A stretch of DNA of 64,000 nucleotides from Riptortus pedestris (GCA_019009955.1 CM032232.1:71680001-71744000); one strand, 5' to 3'. Numbered from the stretch's first letter, positions 10,569 through 25,095 are shown. A program made the numbers and translations. The notes: a model not told the origin generated them from the letters alone.

Positions 10569-13113
10569 GTAACCTCTGTCTGTACATTGATTTTTTTCGC
10601 GAAATTGCACGATAAGTTTTCGTTTCACATGTCATAGACACCATAACTGCATTTTGTTTCTTTGGTGTCTGTTTGTTTGTTTGTTTGTTTGTTTGTTTAT
10701 TTGTTTGTTTGTTTGTTTAATTGTTACCTTTTCACGCATAAACGGCTGAACCGAATTTTATGAAACTTGGTATGTATATTACAACTAACCCAACTTAGAC
10801 TTTAGGCTATATTAATATCCTCTGAGACAAACAGGAGTGGGGGTTATAAGGGAGGCCTGAAATTAAAAATAGCGATATTTCGTTTCCTATTGCTTTTTCA
10901 GCAAATATGCTCATAACAAAAGTTGTTTATTTCGTAATTTAGAGGTACTTTTATTATATGCACTTTTGCCGTATACGGAAGTATAAATGAGTTATACGCT
11001 AATAACTATAGCTGAAGTCCACAATTTTACTTGGCACAAAAGACTCAACCGAACTAAACCAAACTCGGTATGTGAATTAGTATTAACGACTTCCTCATAA
11101 TAAGCCATACTAACATTTCTAGGGAAGGGCAGGAGTGGGGGTTGTAAGGGATGCCTGAAACAAAAAATAGCGATATTTCGTTTCTTATTGATTTTTCAGC
11201 AAATATGTACATGACAAAAGCTGTTTATTTTGTTATTTAGAGAAACTATTTATATATACACTATCGTCGTATACCGAAGTATAAAGGCGTTATGCGCTAA
11301 AAATTATACCGGGAGTCAACAATTTTATTTGGCACAAAAGACTCAACTGAACTAAATAAAACACTCGGTATGTGTATTAGCACTAATACCATTCTATAAT
11401 AAACCCTACTAACATTTCTAGGAACGGGCAAGAGTGGGGGTTATAATGGAGGCCTGAATTTACAAATTTTTTTAACAATTTTTTGGATTTTAACAAATCC
11501 ACAGAAACGACGGGTATTAGCCCTAAACACTGGGACGGGTAAATGTTAAAATATTGTGTAAAGGAAAACCTTGCCAAAAAAATACAATCACCATTCAGCC
11601 TCAAATCAATTCCCGGGCGAAGCCGGGTATCTGAGCTAGTATATATATATGTATGTATGTATTAATAATTTCAACCTCTGTCTGTACATTGATTATTTTC
11701 TTGAAATTTCATTATACTTTTCATTTCACATTGACATGATATCTACAATTTGTGGCTTTGATTCATGCCAAAACTACTAAATTGAATTTTATGAAACTTG
11801 GTACGTGTATTACTAGTAACCCAACTTAAACTTTAGGTCTTATTAGTAATCTCAGAGACAAACAGGAGTGGAGGTTATAAGGGAGGCCTGAAACGCAAAT
11901 TTGCAATATTTGGTTTCTTATTGGATTTTCAACAAATATGTACATAACAGAAGTTGTTTATTTTGTTATTTAAAATAACTTTTGTTATTTACACTATTGT
12001 CCTGTATCAAAGTATAAACAAGATAGGCGCTAAAAACTATAGCCAGTTTCAACAATTTTAAAAGGCACTAGCTCAGATACCCGGCTTCGCCCGGGAATTT
12101 ATTTAAGGCTTAATGATGATGATATTTTTTTGGCAAGACTTTTCTTTCCACAATATTTTGACATTTACCCGTCCCAGTGTTTAGGGTTTATACCGATTGT
12201 TGCTGTGGATTTTTTAATAATAAAATTAATTTTTTATGTAAGACTTCACTGTCCCCCATATTGTCATATTTCCCATCTCCTATGCATCATGCATAGATTT
12301 GAATTATTAAGAAGAAAATATTAACGTAGATTAGAATTAATTTTTCCAGGTGAGGTACATTGTAGTGTATATTGGAAAGAGCTTTGAGCATATCAATATT
12401 TCTACGCAAATTACTTGCTTCATACTTTGTTCCCAAAAAATTGTATAAAACAAAAGTTACTCTAAATATCAAAGTAAACAACTTTTGTTATGTGCACTTT
12501 TGTCACAAAACCAATAGATAATAAATATCGCGAATTTTTATTTCAGGCCTTTTTTATAACCCCTACTCCCGTTCGAACCTAAAAATTTGAATATAGCTTA
12601 TAATCATGGAAGAATTAATGCTAATTGACATACCGAGTTATGTTTGGTTCAATCGTTAGCGCCCAATAGTTGACTCCCGCTTTAGTTTATAGTGTATATC
12701 TTGTTTATACTTTGTTATAAGACAAAAGTGAATATGACAAAAGTTACTCTAATTAACAAAATAAACAACTTTTGTTATATGCACATTTTCTGAAAAACCA
12801 ATAGCAAACGAAATATCGCTATTTTTAATTTTAGGCCTCCCTTACAACCCCTACTCTTGTTCCTCTCAGATGATATTAATATAGCCTAAAGTCTAAAGTT
12901 GGGTTAGTAGTAATATACATACCAAGTTTCATAAAATTCGGTTCAGCCGTTTATGCGTGAAAAGATAACAAACAAACAAACTAACTAACAAATAAACAAA
13001 CAGACACCAAAGAAACAAAATGCAATTATGGTGTTATGATATGTGAAACGAAAAGTTTTCGTGAAAAATCGCGAAAAAAATCAATGGACAGACAGAGTTT
13101 ACAATTTTATATA

Positions 13114-13194
<81 letters not shown>

Positions 13195-14894
13195 AAGACT
13201 AACCCAAGCTCAACGAATCTCCATATGTGGGTTGGTATCAACTCATCCTTGATTATAACCTATAATAAGCATTTTTAGGAATGAGCAGGAGTGGGGGCTA
13301 TAATGGAGGCATGAAATGAAAAACCGCCATATTTCGTTCAGTAAATCCTTGCTTCTACTTATCTTTATTAAACAATAGGTTAACAAATCTAACATATAAT
13401 GAAAGTGTTATTGCAAGCCATTATCTTACCAAATATTGTCTTCATCAAACCTTTACTATGGTAATGCATTCAAATATGTTGAAAATAATGTCATCAATTA
13501 AGATTGTACAGTTTTGGCTACATAATTTTTATTTGGTTAACACCATACTTGATATTTAATCATTTCATGTAAAATTAAAGATAACATTCAATAATACCCG
13601 TATTGTGTACCTATTGCAATAGGTTTGTTCAAGTAATATATTTATGTTAATGATTTTTAAAATCATATTTCATGTAATCCATGAGTGTTCACAACTTGAC
13701 TATATTTTTTTAGTCATGTTTTAACTTGATTCTTCTATTTTTCAGTGGGTGTTGAGCCTTGTTGTGTTTCTTTACCCTGGTGCTCCCTTGCACATCAGAT
13801 CTACTATAATGCCATGGCATGTCCTTATAGGCCTATTTGCCTTTGTTCTGGCTGTTGGTGCTGCAGTTATGGGCTTATTGGAACTGGCTATCTTCAAAAT
13901 GTATGTTTCACTTGTATAAACTATCTATTTTAATTTATTTATATCTGATTTCTTGGGTTCTTGATGTTATGACTTTGGGTCTGCCACTCAAAGCAACGAT
14001 AATTATCCAGTAGCAGTAGTCTGCATTCAGTGGCCATCAATTAGTTATGGCTGAATGAAGAATCAGATTGACAAAAACAAAGTGTCCTAAAAAATACAAC
14101 TGAGAAGCATTAATGATGAAATTAAAAGAACATGTGAAGAAAAAACCAAAAAAATGAGTGCCAAAAATCAAGTGATCCCATACGACTGGGATAAAATACA
14201 AATGGGACTAGCTTTCTGCAGATGAGATATTAGTTTATAACTTTCACCCATTTCTTAGCTGACCAAACATTCATTATATCCTTACTGAAACACAAACTTC
14301 ATGTATGCCTTATAATATTGTCAATTTTTTAATGTTATCTAAATGTTTTTAAATAAAATAAAAAATAATTCAATTATATAATTATTCTATGAGTTAAATA
14401 TATGGGGCTCAGGTTAGCCATGTGAGTTAAGGCTTTGGTCTTAATCTCATATGGTAAACCTAGAGTGGCGAGTTTGATTCCTGCCTGGGCAATAGAAATT
14501 GATTTAGTGACAAACTCATTAAATAAAATCCTTAGTCCCACCCTAGTTAGAAAAGGGTGGTAACCTGTAGATAACCCGTTCCAATTAACCAGAGTAGCAT
14601 AAAGTATACGTAAATAAATAACGACAAAATTTGAGTTGAATACTTGTACAGAATTCATATATTAAAAGTAAGAACGTAAAAGTAAGTAAGCTAATAATTT
14701 TAACACACTTTCTCTTTAATTACAGTGGCAAAAAGTATGGCCAGCTACCCGGAGAAGCTGTTCTGATGAACTCTCTTGGATTGTTGTTCATACTGTTTGC
14801 AACCCTTGTTGTTTATCTGACAACTGAGGCTAAGTATAAAAGGTACCCTCGGCCAGAAGATGGACCCCTTCTCAACCCTACACCTAATGAGTAA
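8984..14894 (+). CDS. Cytochrome b561-1 (canonical b561 electron-transport protein)
   Basis: Coding exons 8984-9176, 10037-10239, 13746-13900 and 14726-14894 join to 239 aa; intron phases are 1, 0, 2 and every junction is GT-AG. The ATG has a good context (AAGCCATGG) and lies 26 bases after a TTTTCAG acceptor ending at 8957, so an upstream non-coding exon is likely. Six membrane helices fit the family. Heme-ligand histidines are H50 (NWHP), H84 (KLIHAGIH), H118 (SLHSWVGL) and H157 (MPWHVLIG). Their 34/34/39 spacing is that of vertebrate chromaffin b561. Y69-R70 in SIMIYRALR corresponds to the cytosolic ascorbate-site motif, and YPGAP precedes the fourth ligand. Known for the family: two b-type hemes move electrons from cytosolic ascorbate across a vesicle or plasma membrane to monodehydroascorbate or ferric iron. 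The short hydrophilic C-tail (after residue 220) is cytosolic. Its two paralogues lie downstream on the same strand. Very sure of family, less so of orthology. Confidence 0.93.
10503..11639 (+). mobile_element. Helitron family B, complete non-autonomous copy in b561-1 intron 2
   Basis: The 5' end is TC at 10503-10504 followed by a long TA tract, then TAACCTCTGTCTGTACATTG and a (TGTT)n run. The 3' end is TTCCCGGGCGAAGCCGGGTA (GC hairpin), then TCTGAG and the terminal CTAG at 11636-11639 followed by T. This matches the Helitron rule (5' TC, 3' hairpin plus CTRR, insertion between A and T). The interior is built from roughly 290-300 bp monomers, marked by repeats of the GTGGGGGTTATAAGGGAGGC phrase near 10835, 11135 and 11434. 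No coding capacity. Confidence 0.75.
11641..12067 (+). mobile_element. Helitron family B, first half of a copy split by another
   Basis: Same 5' block (TTCAACCTCTGTCTGTACAT) and first monomer as the neighbouring copy. The sequence breaks at GGCA (12067) and resumes with TAAAAGACTAACCCAAGCTC at about 13191. The two halves rejoin to the family sequence when the inverted copy and its adjoining (GA)n tract are removed. Confidence 0.65.
12068..13153 (-). mobile_element. Helitron family B, inverted copy nested in the preceding one
   Basis: Reads in minus orientation: terminal CTAG at 12068-12071, then GC hairpin (CCCGGCTTCGCCCGGG), monomers, (GTTT)n-type tail near 12960-13000, and the GA that marks the 5' TC near 13152. 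Its plus-strand flanks are A and, beyond an expanded (GA)n tract (13152-13190), T. This is a Helitron inserted into another member of its own family. Confidence 0.7.
13107..13190. repeat. (TA)n-(GA)n microsatellite
   Basis: About 45 bases of TA followed by about 40 bases of GA at the 5' terminus of the inverted Helitron. The same TA-then-GA structure occurs at 36333-36428 and 41751-41834. Confidence 0.9.
13191..13345 (+). mobile_element. Helitron family B, second half of split copy
   Basis: Continues the copy of 11641-12067: ACTAACCCAAGCTCAACGAA, then GGAATGAGCAGGAGTGGGGG and AATGGAGGCATGAAATGAAA. It decays near 13345 without a hairpin end. A very diverged family A scrap (TTAACACCATACTTGATATTT) follows near 13545-13590. 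Confidence 0.55.
14404..14627 (+). mobile_element. tRNA-derived SINE in b561-1 intron 3
   Basis: A close relative of the copy at 2812: GGGGCTCAGGTTAGCCATGT head, B-box-like GAGTTTGATTCCTGC, body GGGTGGTAACCTGTAGATAA, A/T-rich tail. Same orientation as the gene, about 100 bases before the last exon. Confidence 0.7.
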
Positions 14895-15180
14895 CATGTT
14901 TTTTTAAATCAGAAAAATGTTGATTATTTCCCTTCAGATTATTTTAATAGTTGCAATGTTACATGTTATCTTTTGCTGAATCTATTTTGTAATCGATTTT
15001 ATTCAATTGTTATTAGGATATAATTGTAGAATGAAAAAAATAGTATTCACAAAAACTTTATCAGGAGCTGCATTTGTTCTGCTTAGCACAAAAAATAATG
15101 TATTTTTTTTTTTTTTTATACATGATTCTAATTTATTTCTGAAATTTGAGATTGGAAATAAATTTTAATTTTGTATCATT
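14895..15180 (+). promoter_or_regulatory. b561-1 3' UTR with AATAAA at 15157-15162
   Basis: After the TAA at 14892-14894 the transcript is AT-rich. AATAAA at 15157 is the first polyadenylation signal about 265 bases downstream. More AATAAA motifs lie beyond (for example near 15918 and 16708), so longer 3' ends are possible. Confidence 0.5.
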
Positions 15181-16762
15181 GTAAGTAATTTACTTTCATT
15201 CAATTTTTATTATTATTACATTAGGAAACAATTAGGACTTTTTTAGAAGTGTGTTTTCATCACATAATTTGATAAAATTTATATTTATTTAATGATCTTA
15301 TATTTTGATACTTAAGTATTTGTAGTTTTTGTTTACATTAACTTTGTATCCTTTGAAAATTGGATTTTTCATATAGTACTTCTGATATTTTCTGTTTATT
15401 CCATTATTTTCTAAACAGTAATGGATTTAAATCCACGGAAGGTGACTTTTAAAACGCCAGAAGGATAATCATAAATGAAACTCAGTTTTCAATATGGTGT
15501 GTTGGAACAATTGCGTTTTTGGAGGAAATTGATTGGTCTGCCTAGACTTTTACTACAGCTCTGTTACACTGACCGAGTTGTTCAAACCTTCTTTCCTTTA
15601 ATCCACTAGAGAGCTCTAGTCAGAGTTAAATGACATATATAGGAGTCTCAGCTATTCTGGTTGATTTAAGTTCAATCTAAAGTTGAGATCATCAAAATAC
15701 ATGGCCTTTAATAAACGTGTAACAAATTTAAAAGAGAGAACTTATTGCTTGGTTCTGCTTAATTTTGGCATTCAACCCATCAAATAATTAATTTACTGAA
15801 AAGGGTTTATAAAATGTTTATGTACATCCTTTGTTTAGAGGTTGCGAAAGTGTGTAAATTGGCCTTGACTCAGTTTTTACTTCACAATAATAATTAAGCT
15901 TTAAGGTATACAAAATAAATAAATCTACTATACTGGTCAAAAGAATAAAGATTTAAGGTGTGTAAATAAAATTTAAAAAATTATTAATTGAATAATTAAT
16001 TTATTATGTTTTATCTTTATATCCCATATGATGTACTAGACACGCTTCTCCTTAGATGAGTTTATTCTTCACATTCTGCAAGTTTGATGGCTTCTTCTGG
16101 AGTGTTACAAACACTATGTGGAATTTCTCAAACTTTTGTATATTTGGTGTGAATAGGCTCTTCTTGTTGTGGCACACCTGGGAGAATGGTCTAATGGTAC
16201 CAAATATGTAGGAATTTGAACATTTTTACGTAATATTTTGAAGAGATACCAGTGAAAGTATAAAACATGTACATCCTGAGAAAGGGACTCACCATAGTAA
16301 AAACTGAATTGTGTTTATGATTGTCTTTCTTAACATTTTATCAAATTTATTTTACATTATTTTATTTCATGTATAATATGTAATCTTGTAAGAGTTGTGC
16401 CCTCACAAAATTTAATTATATTTATTATTGTAAATCTACTGAAAATTATCATTTGATAATGTTTAGCTATTTTTCCTACTGAAAAACAAAATATATATTA
16501 ATTAAAATATTTATTTAATTATGAATTCTTTGCCAATATATCATTAAGTATGGCTAAATTTGTATTTATATAATATATCTCATTGGTTTTATTCACATAA
16601 TCATAAATTTAAATTTAATCTTGAATAACTATATGTATGCAAGTCTGTGTGAATATTTACAATAGAATCACACTTGTTGCATGTAATAAATATGTTTTAC
16701 TCTGAATCAATAAATTCTGAATATTATGAAATTCTTATACACTCATATATATATATATAAAT

Positions 16763-16824
<62 letters not shown>

Positions 16825-19800
16825 CTGTATATATTCATGATATAAAAGAATAACTACTTCTGAAGGTTACATTTCTGTAGTTAACTAAGATGTCCTCTGT
16901 TTAATGCTATTATTAAACACGGTATTTGGCTGAAGTGCATTAGTAGTTATTTACATAAGTACTTCAATAATAGGAAATTTCCAAAATAAAAAAAATACGT
17001 ATTTTAGAACGGCATTAAATGTGAAACAGTTCCTTTGATATTTAACATACTACCAATCTAGCTAAGAAGAAAATTATGAATAACAAAAGTGTTGTCATTT
17101 TCTTAAAATTATTAATTATCATTAAACACATAAAAACTAAAATGTATACTTCAATGCTTATATTTGCGTATACATGCTTATATATTGTTACAAATATAGT
17201 TCATATATCTAATAATGGTGGTGATAAAAAGAGGGGTCTGCAAACTTTGGCCGTCCATATATCCACCACTTTGGTGATTTGAGATAAATTAATATTTAGA
17301 AATCTTTTCCATAAGTTTCCTTAATCAATTTTTATACATACATAACTTGAATGCATGATAATATTTGATTAATTTACATCTACTTATTTTAAAAATATAT
17401 TGGTATATGTCATATGGACGGATGGACAGCCACATTATGAGATCCTTGTCATAGACAATGGGCTAAAAAACGTAAAAATATAAAAAGAACTTACGATTCT
17501 CTGATTTTCTGTTACTGTAAGAACATTTCAAAGAGATGCTTAACTTTATTTTAGAATATCAAACCAAGAAATTAAAAAGAAAACTGGAGGAAGGCATAAC
17601 AATAATATGTTTAAGTGGCTTGTCTATTCAAATTTTCAGTACTTTATATAATAATAGGTTAATTATGAACTGAAAAGTTCACAAACACATAATTTCAGTA
17701 GTTGGCAGATCCGAGGGAAGGAGAGTGGAGTAGAGTCCCCAAACCTCAGTTTAGAATGTAACTCCATGAGATCATAAATTCTTTAGAAATACTCCCCCTT
17801 TCTAGTACGGGCAATAGTTCCTTTTATATATTATGTCTACTACTTTTTGGGCTTAAACCAAATTAGTTTAGAAGGAAAATTGCATTTGGAATACATGGCA
17901 GAATTTGTGTCCATGTTTCTCAAATTTTTTTGACAAGTTCTCAAGAATTATCTTAAATAAAGAAACTGAAATACTTTTGCCCCACTATACTTATGATATT
18001 CTAGTAGCTGTAAGATTTTGATAAGTATCACTGTTAAAATAATTGATTATTGTTTAAATGAGTTTTTCATGACAGTAACGGAACTGTCATGAAGCTTATT
18101 CCACAAAAAACCTTAACCTTAGATTGAGGACTACATTTAATAAAACTAATCCTAAAATTTGTAGTCCTTGTATTTTCAACAACATAATGGGCTCTAAATA
18201 CTCTTAATTGGTAGAAGTCGTTTTTTTTTCTTTCTTTCCCCCCCCCCAAATAGATGTATTAAGTACATTCAAGGACTCTCTCTAAATATGCTCCAAAAAC
18301 AATGTTAAACTAACTCATTGTTCAGTATTTAAAGTTTTTCTGGAGTAATCTGACTGGTACTGTTTTATGTTGTTTGATTTGTAAGCTGTATTCTTGTTCT
18401 GGAAAGCATCAGTCTTTTTTTGGAGGGAGGAGTCCTTAAATAAAAATCAGGTTCATAAGTAATTTTGTTTTAGGTACAGAATAATTGCTATTTTTAAATT
18501 CTCAAATTTTATTGTATAATTTCTGTAATACTTATTGAATGAGTTAATTCAGAGAATACCTGACCGCTAAAATCAACTTTAGTAAACTAGAAATAACAAT
18601 TATTTTTAATGTTCAACATTTTCCTGGCCAAAGTTGTAATATTCCTTCCTTTTCAAAAATCTATCAAAAAGATTTATTTTTATTTTAACTTTAAAAATAA
18701 AATCATTCTATTGACAGTATGTGAAAGTTTTCCTTTCACACTATAACTTAGAATTTGGCAGTATTTTTGGAAGTAAGATCATTATTATAATGTTGCTACT
18801 AAATATAGATAAAAAAAGAAATAACATTAAATAAAAACTTGTTACTCGTATAAAAAATATGAAAAGAAATCCATTCCATGATTTTTGGGTTTAAAATAAT
18901 AATTCTAATATTTTGCATTTGTAAAGAACTTGTTAGTTTATCCTTCTAATTTTAATACAAGTAGCTTTATAACAAAAGAATTTATAGAATTTGACCACAA
19001 TGTGAAATCAAATTTATGAAAATATTTTCATTATAAATATATTTTCATACTACTTTATTTTTATATACCAGGAATTATTTTATAAACCAGTAATTATGTT
19101 ACAAAACATTAATCTGATTTAAAATATTAAACACTTACATTTATTTATACTTTCTAAGACTGATATTTATCTGAATATATTTTGGTTTTTATACTTTGTC
19201 ACTATTTTATACCCAGTGCATGATTTAAGGTTGGTTTGCCTTCATTGTGTAATCAAAAAGTTGTATATACTTAGATAGGTTAATTATTTGGTGAAATTAT
19301 TGTGCATAAAGAAATTAGGGAGAAGCCTGATTGCATTTAAATACTAGTTTAACACTGTTGGAGATAGCTGATCAGAAAAGGAGTTCAAAAGTTTGGAGTA
19401 TAAACCTTTCAGAATATATTCTACATTCTTGTTTTTTTTTTACTTTTGAAAGATCTGTTATAGTATAATGAAATCTTCAATCAAATTTTCGGTTTTGAAC
19501 TACCTTAGGTACAATTTTATAAATATGATAAGAGCAGATCTACACATAAAGCGACGTACTGAATGAATTGATACTTCACTGTTTCCAAATCGGACCGGTG
19601 GAGACATCTGGTACTGGCAGATCATCTGAATGTCTGTTGATAGGTTTGAAAACTGTTATATATATACTGTGGGACTTAGCCTCTATATAAATTTTATTAT
19701 GTAAGCTTATATCATAAAAAATATTAATATTAAACATTTATACAGCACAAAAGATAGGGTTTATTTCTTTATATTCAACAAACATTAATTATGATTATCT

Positions 19801-20849
19801 CCAGTTTATTGTTTTTTATAAATTAAACTAAAGTCTGTCTTAGTATAAAGATTTTATTTATTTTAATTTTGTAAAATTAATTTAGTAAACCATGTTTTAA
19901 TTGATCAATTATACTTAATATATTGATATAAAATTGATTATACCTGTGGTAGTCATTTTTACTTTTATAGTTTTTTCTTTAGATCTACAAAAGTTTGTAA
20001 ATTTTATTTAAAAAAGTTTTTATATAGTTTTTCAGATAATTTCACTTTTGTTATTTTCAAAATTATTTAATGAATGAAAATTGAGTATATATACATACAG
20101 GCATGGGTAATTATAAATATTCAAGGCTGAGTCTTAGTGATTGAGACCATAGTGCTTAAAATATGAATATGATAATTATAATTATATATATATATATATA
20201 TTTTTCTATAAATGTTTCTTAATTCAATCTAAGCAAATTTCCCTTTCTAAAGAAATCTCTGAAAGATTTATTTAAGAGGGCATACATTGTTTTACTTGCA
20301 TTATTTGGTGAATTGCAATACCACCACACAATACAGTGTGTTTACTAAAAGTCCATCTTAGCTTTTGCAGTTTGGCAATGCAATTAGAATAATCAACATT
20401 TTGAATCTCTAATAGAGTAAAATGATACTTAGTCTGAGAAATCTAATCATATTATAAAACTATCCATAAAATTAATGGTGTTTTAATGTATTTAAGTTGA
20501 TTGGCATTATGTTCTTGTTTTAGAAAGACTATATTCAGCTAATATAACATATATTAATATAACAATATGTACTTTTCTTGGTGCTGTCAATTCCAAAGAT
20601 TAATTATAATAATATGTGTTTCAATGATAAATGTAATTGTTAAGTTTATATGAAACAAATTATTATTAAAGTTAGCAATTCTATGTATAAATATGCTATA
20701 ACTTGTATTATAAAACTATTAGAATTAGAAACCTTTGTTTCATTTAAAATAATATACTTTTATTTTAAAAGAAAGTTTTGTTTTTTAAAACTACATTTAC
20801 CTATTAGTTATTTATTGCAGTCCCTTCATTATGGTTTTAAATATACTCG
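15181..20849. other. Repeat-poor AT-rich region downstream of b561-1
   Basis: 5.7 kb without any copy of the transposon families that fill the rest of the window, apart from TA tracts at 16745-16820 and 20184-20202. No reading frame of convincing length or composition is present on either strand. It could be a long 3' UTR, a non-coding RNA or plain intergenic DNA; the sequence does not decide. Confidence 0.4.
16745..16820. repeat. (TA)n microsatellite
   Basis: An imperfect AT dinucleotide tract of about 75 bases, not associated with any recognisable transposon, unlike most others in this window. Confidence 0.95.
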
Positions 20850-20851
20850 TA

Positions 20852-22611
<1,760 letters not shown>

Positions 22612-22930
22612 GTTTGTCATGCAGGGGCTGCGTAAACTAAGCAGATTTCCATGGTGAAGTTTAACAATAGATAAATCTACATACTGGTATCACAACACAA
22701 CCGAGAATATAAAGTGAATAAATACAAGCGGCAGTAAGAAATCTTTTCCCTCCCAACGGGGAGCGTCTGAAATGTAAACAAACAGGTCTGCTAACCTCTC
22801 ACCTGAAAAATAAAAACAATTACTGAATTATATCAGAATATAATATATTAATTTTATTGAAAACTGTTTACTATATCTAGTACTGTAATTTATAGTGAAT
22901 TAAAATCATTGGTGGGGGGGGGGGTGTCAG
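22612..22930 (+). mobile_element. Helentron-like family A, 5' part only
   Basis: GTTTGTCATGCAGGGGCTGC is the 5' end with its CGCAG/CTGCG-type hairpin decayed at one base, then AAGCAGATTTCC. The copy follows the family through TATATCTAGTACTGTAATTT and stops in the poly-G block near 22920. Confidence 0.65.
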
Positions 22931-23255
22931 AAATGATTTAAGAAAGGGCTTCCTAACCCCATCGGTCACATATGAATATATTTATCTTATTTTAATTGGT
23001 ATATTATCTGAAGTTCTGAGGGTCAGCTAGTGTAGTAGTATTCTTCCATCCTCTCTCAGGTTAGGAGAGGGTGGCTAAGGCCTAACAGGTAGGTACCTCT
23101 TCATCGATTACCATCCCCTTATGGGAATTAAGTTCAGGAAATTATTTTATCATTGTCAGTTGTCTCCATACATGTCCATCCCATGATTTTATTTTATATT
23201 TCCCCCAAACTGGAAGTTTTGCTAAAGTCTACCTTAAAAATACAGATATGTATAT

Positions 23256-23757
23256 CAGTCCCTCTAATCCGAACTAATTGGGACCCGACCTTGATCGGTT
23301 TAGGCAGAACAGAATGAAATGTACTAAACGGGCACTAAGCTGTTCAAGAAATGGTTTCATAACATTTGTCCCCTGTCCAGTGTTCGACGATTTTGTAGTG
23401 AAAATGATTTACCTCCCCAAGCTATATTGATAGTATGCCGTGGAGAAATTGTGGCAAAGTTTTTAGCACTAAATATGGTCACCACTTCTACAGCTGAAAG
23501 ACCATGTTGTACTGCAAATATTAAAACTGATTTACAGAAAAACATTATTAACAACGCTGATACAAGATGATAGTATTCCTTTAGTTGAGAAAATTACAAA
23601 AACAATGTTAAGGGTTTATTGGGATGCTGAGGCAAGACTGATTATTTCAAACCACACTGCAAGAAAATCTTGGAGAAAACTGTGGACATCTCTTGTCTTA
23701 CAAAGGAACCCAGTTCAAAATGAAGAGGAAAATCAACTGCAGTTGGTACTGACCCCT
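23256..23757 (+). mobile_element. pogo/Tigger-like transposon remnant
   Basis: CAGTCCCTCTAATCCG at 23256, preceded by TAT, matches the terminal repeat style of pogo/Tigger elements (CAGT-n-CCTCTAATCCGAA). Downstream + frames with several breaks give the end of a DDE domain: FDDFVVKMIYLPK, then YRKTLLTTLIQDDSIPLVEK and SWRKLWTSLVLQRN. This resembles the C-terminal DDE region of Tigger/Jerky transposases. It is internally deleted; its right end is cut off by the Helentron-like copy at 23752. Confidence 0.55.
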
Positions 23758-24539
23758 TAAGGGAAATCAGCTATTGAGGTCGTACTCATGACGCAATTTA
23801 CAAAATTTTTCTTCAAATGTCCATTGATCCTACCTAGTAGATGACGAAAATAAGGTCCGTTCAAAACTGTGTGTGTATGTATAATTTGTCTGTTACCGCT
23901 CAAGCGGTCGCAATTTTTGTTTGATCGTTACGAAACTCGATATTTAACCGTTTTATGTAAAAAGACAGATCAAGTTCGTTAATGGCTGAAATTGTACCAG
24001 AGGGAGGGGGGGGGGGATTTTCGAAAATTCGAAATATCTCCGTTATTATGCATCGGATGAAAAATTGTATAGAACCAACCTTATTGCAAATTAAATTTAC
24101 TATAAATATTGTTATATACACTTATTCTCTATCTTGAATATTAACCGAGATATTTGCATTTTTATGAAGTCTGTGGTTGGGTGTTGTTCGGGTTAGTTCG
24201 GCCGTGCTCGGCTCTGGCGGAAGCTTCTAACCTAACCTGTCCTTTTTAACCTTACCTAACCTTCGTTACTTTGTGAGATTTATGCAAATACGGTCTGTTC
24301 ATCCGCCCCCCCCCCTTCTTTAGTTCTTGGACTACTAAAATTTGAGTTATTAAAATATAAATTATTCTTACAATTCAGAAGCCGTTTCAGTTGGGAGTTT
24401 ATTAAAATTAACTGAAAGATTTCTCATTGCCGTTTGTATTTACTTATGGTGGTGTTGTGTTACCAGTATGCAGATTTCTCTATTGCTAAACTTCACATAG
24501 GAAATCTGCTTAGTTTACGCAGCCCCTGCGTGACGGACT
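23752..24539 (-). mobile_element. Helentron-like family A, nearly complete
   Basis: Starts in the 3' palindrome (CTTAAGGGAAATCAG), passes a short TG/TA stretch at 23864-23885 and the poly-G block, and ends GCAGCCCCTGCGTGACGGAC, the reversed 5' end. Only the outermost bases of the 3' hairpin are missing. The interior contains (CCTAA)-type strings near 24230-24265. Confidence 0.75.
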
Positions 24540-24545
24540 TTTTTA

Positions 24546-24823
24546 TTAGCAGATTTCCCTAACGGGTATTCAACTATTGACGTCGTACTCATGACGGAAT
24601 TTTCGAAATTTGTCTTCAAATGTCGATTGATCATATTTGTCTGTTACCGCTCTAGCGGTCGCAATTTTTGTTTGATTATATATATATATATATATATAAT
24701 TTTGAACGGACCTCATTTTCGTCATCTCCTGGGTAGGATCGATGGACATTTGAAGAAATTTTTCGAAACTCGCGTCATTAGTACTACCTCAATAGCTGAT
24801 TTCCCTTAAAGGAAATCTGCTAA
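24546..24823. mobile_element. Head-to-head chimera of two family A 3' ends
   Basis: Left half (24546-24638) is the 3' end in minus orientation, starting TTAGCAGATTTCCCTAACGG. Right half (about 24639-24823) is in plus orientation and ends TTCCCTTAAAGGAAATCTGC then TAA. The junction carries CTAGCGGTCGCAATTTTTG and a short (TA)n. The result is a 278-bp unit with a 3' hairpin at both ends and no 5' end. It sits 7 bases from the preceding copy's 5' end. Confidence 0.6.
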
Positions 24824-24909
24824 ATGGACCAATATTGTGTCAGATCCATAGTAGTTCCAGCATGTGGCAAATATGAAGTAGTTTTCGGAACCCTCTTATT
24901 ATAGGCCTT

Positions 24910-25033
24910 TTAGCAGATTTCCCTTAAGGGAAATCAGCTATTGAGGTTTTACTCATGACGGAATTTTCGACATTTTTCTTCAAATGTCCATCGATCCTAC
25001 TTAGTAGATGACAAAAATGAGGTCCGTTCAAAA

Positions 25034-25095
<62 letters not shown>

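Noticed and set aside
10503..11639. CRISPR-like or satellite array from the ~290-bp monomers
   Set aside because: The monomers are internal to a Helitron with defined ends, and the same arrangement recurs in other copies of the family.
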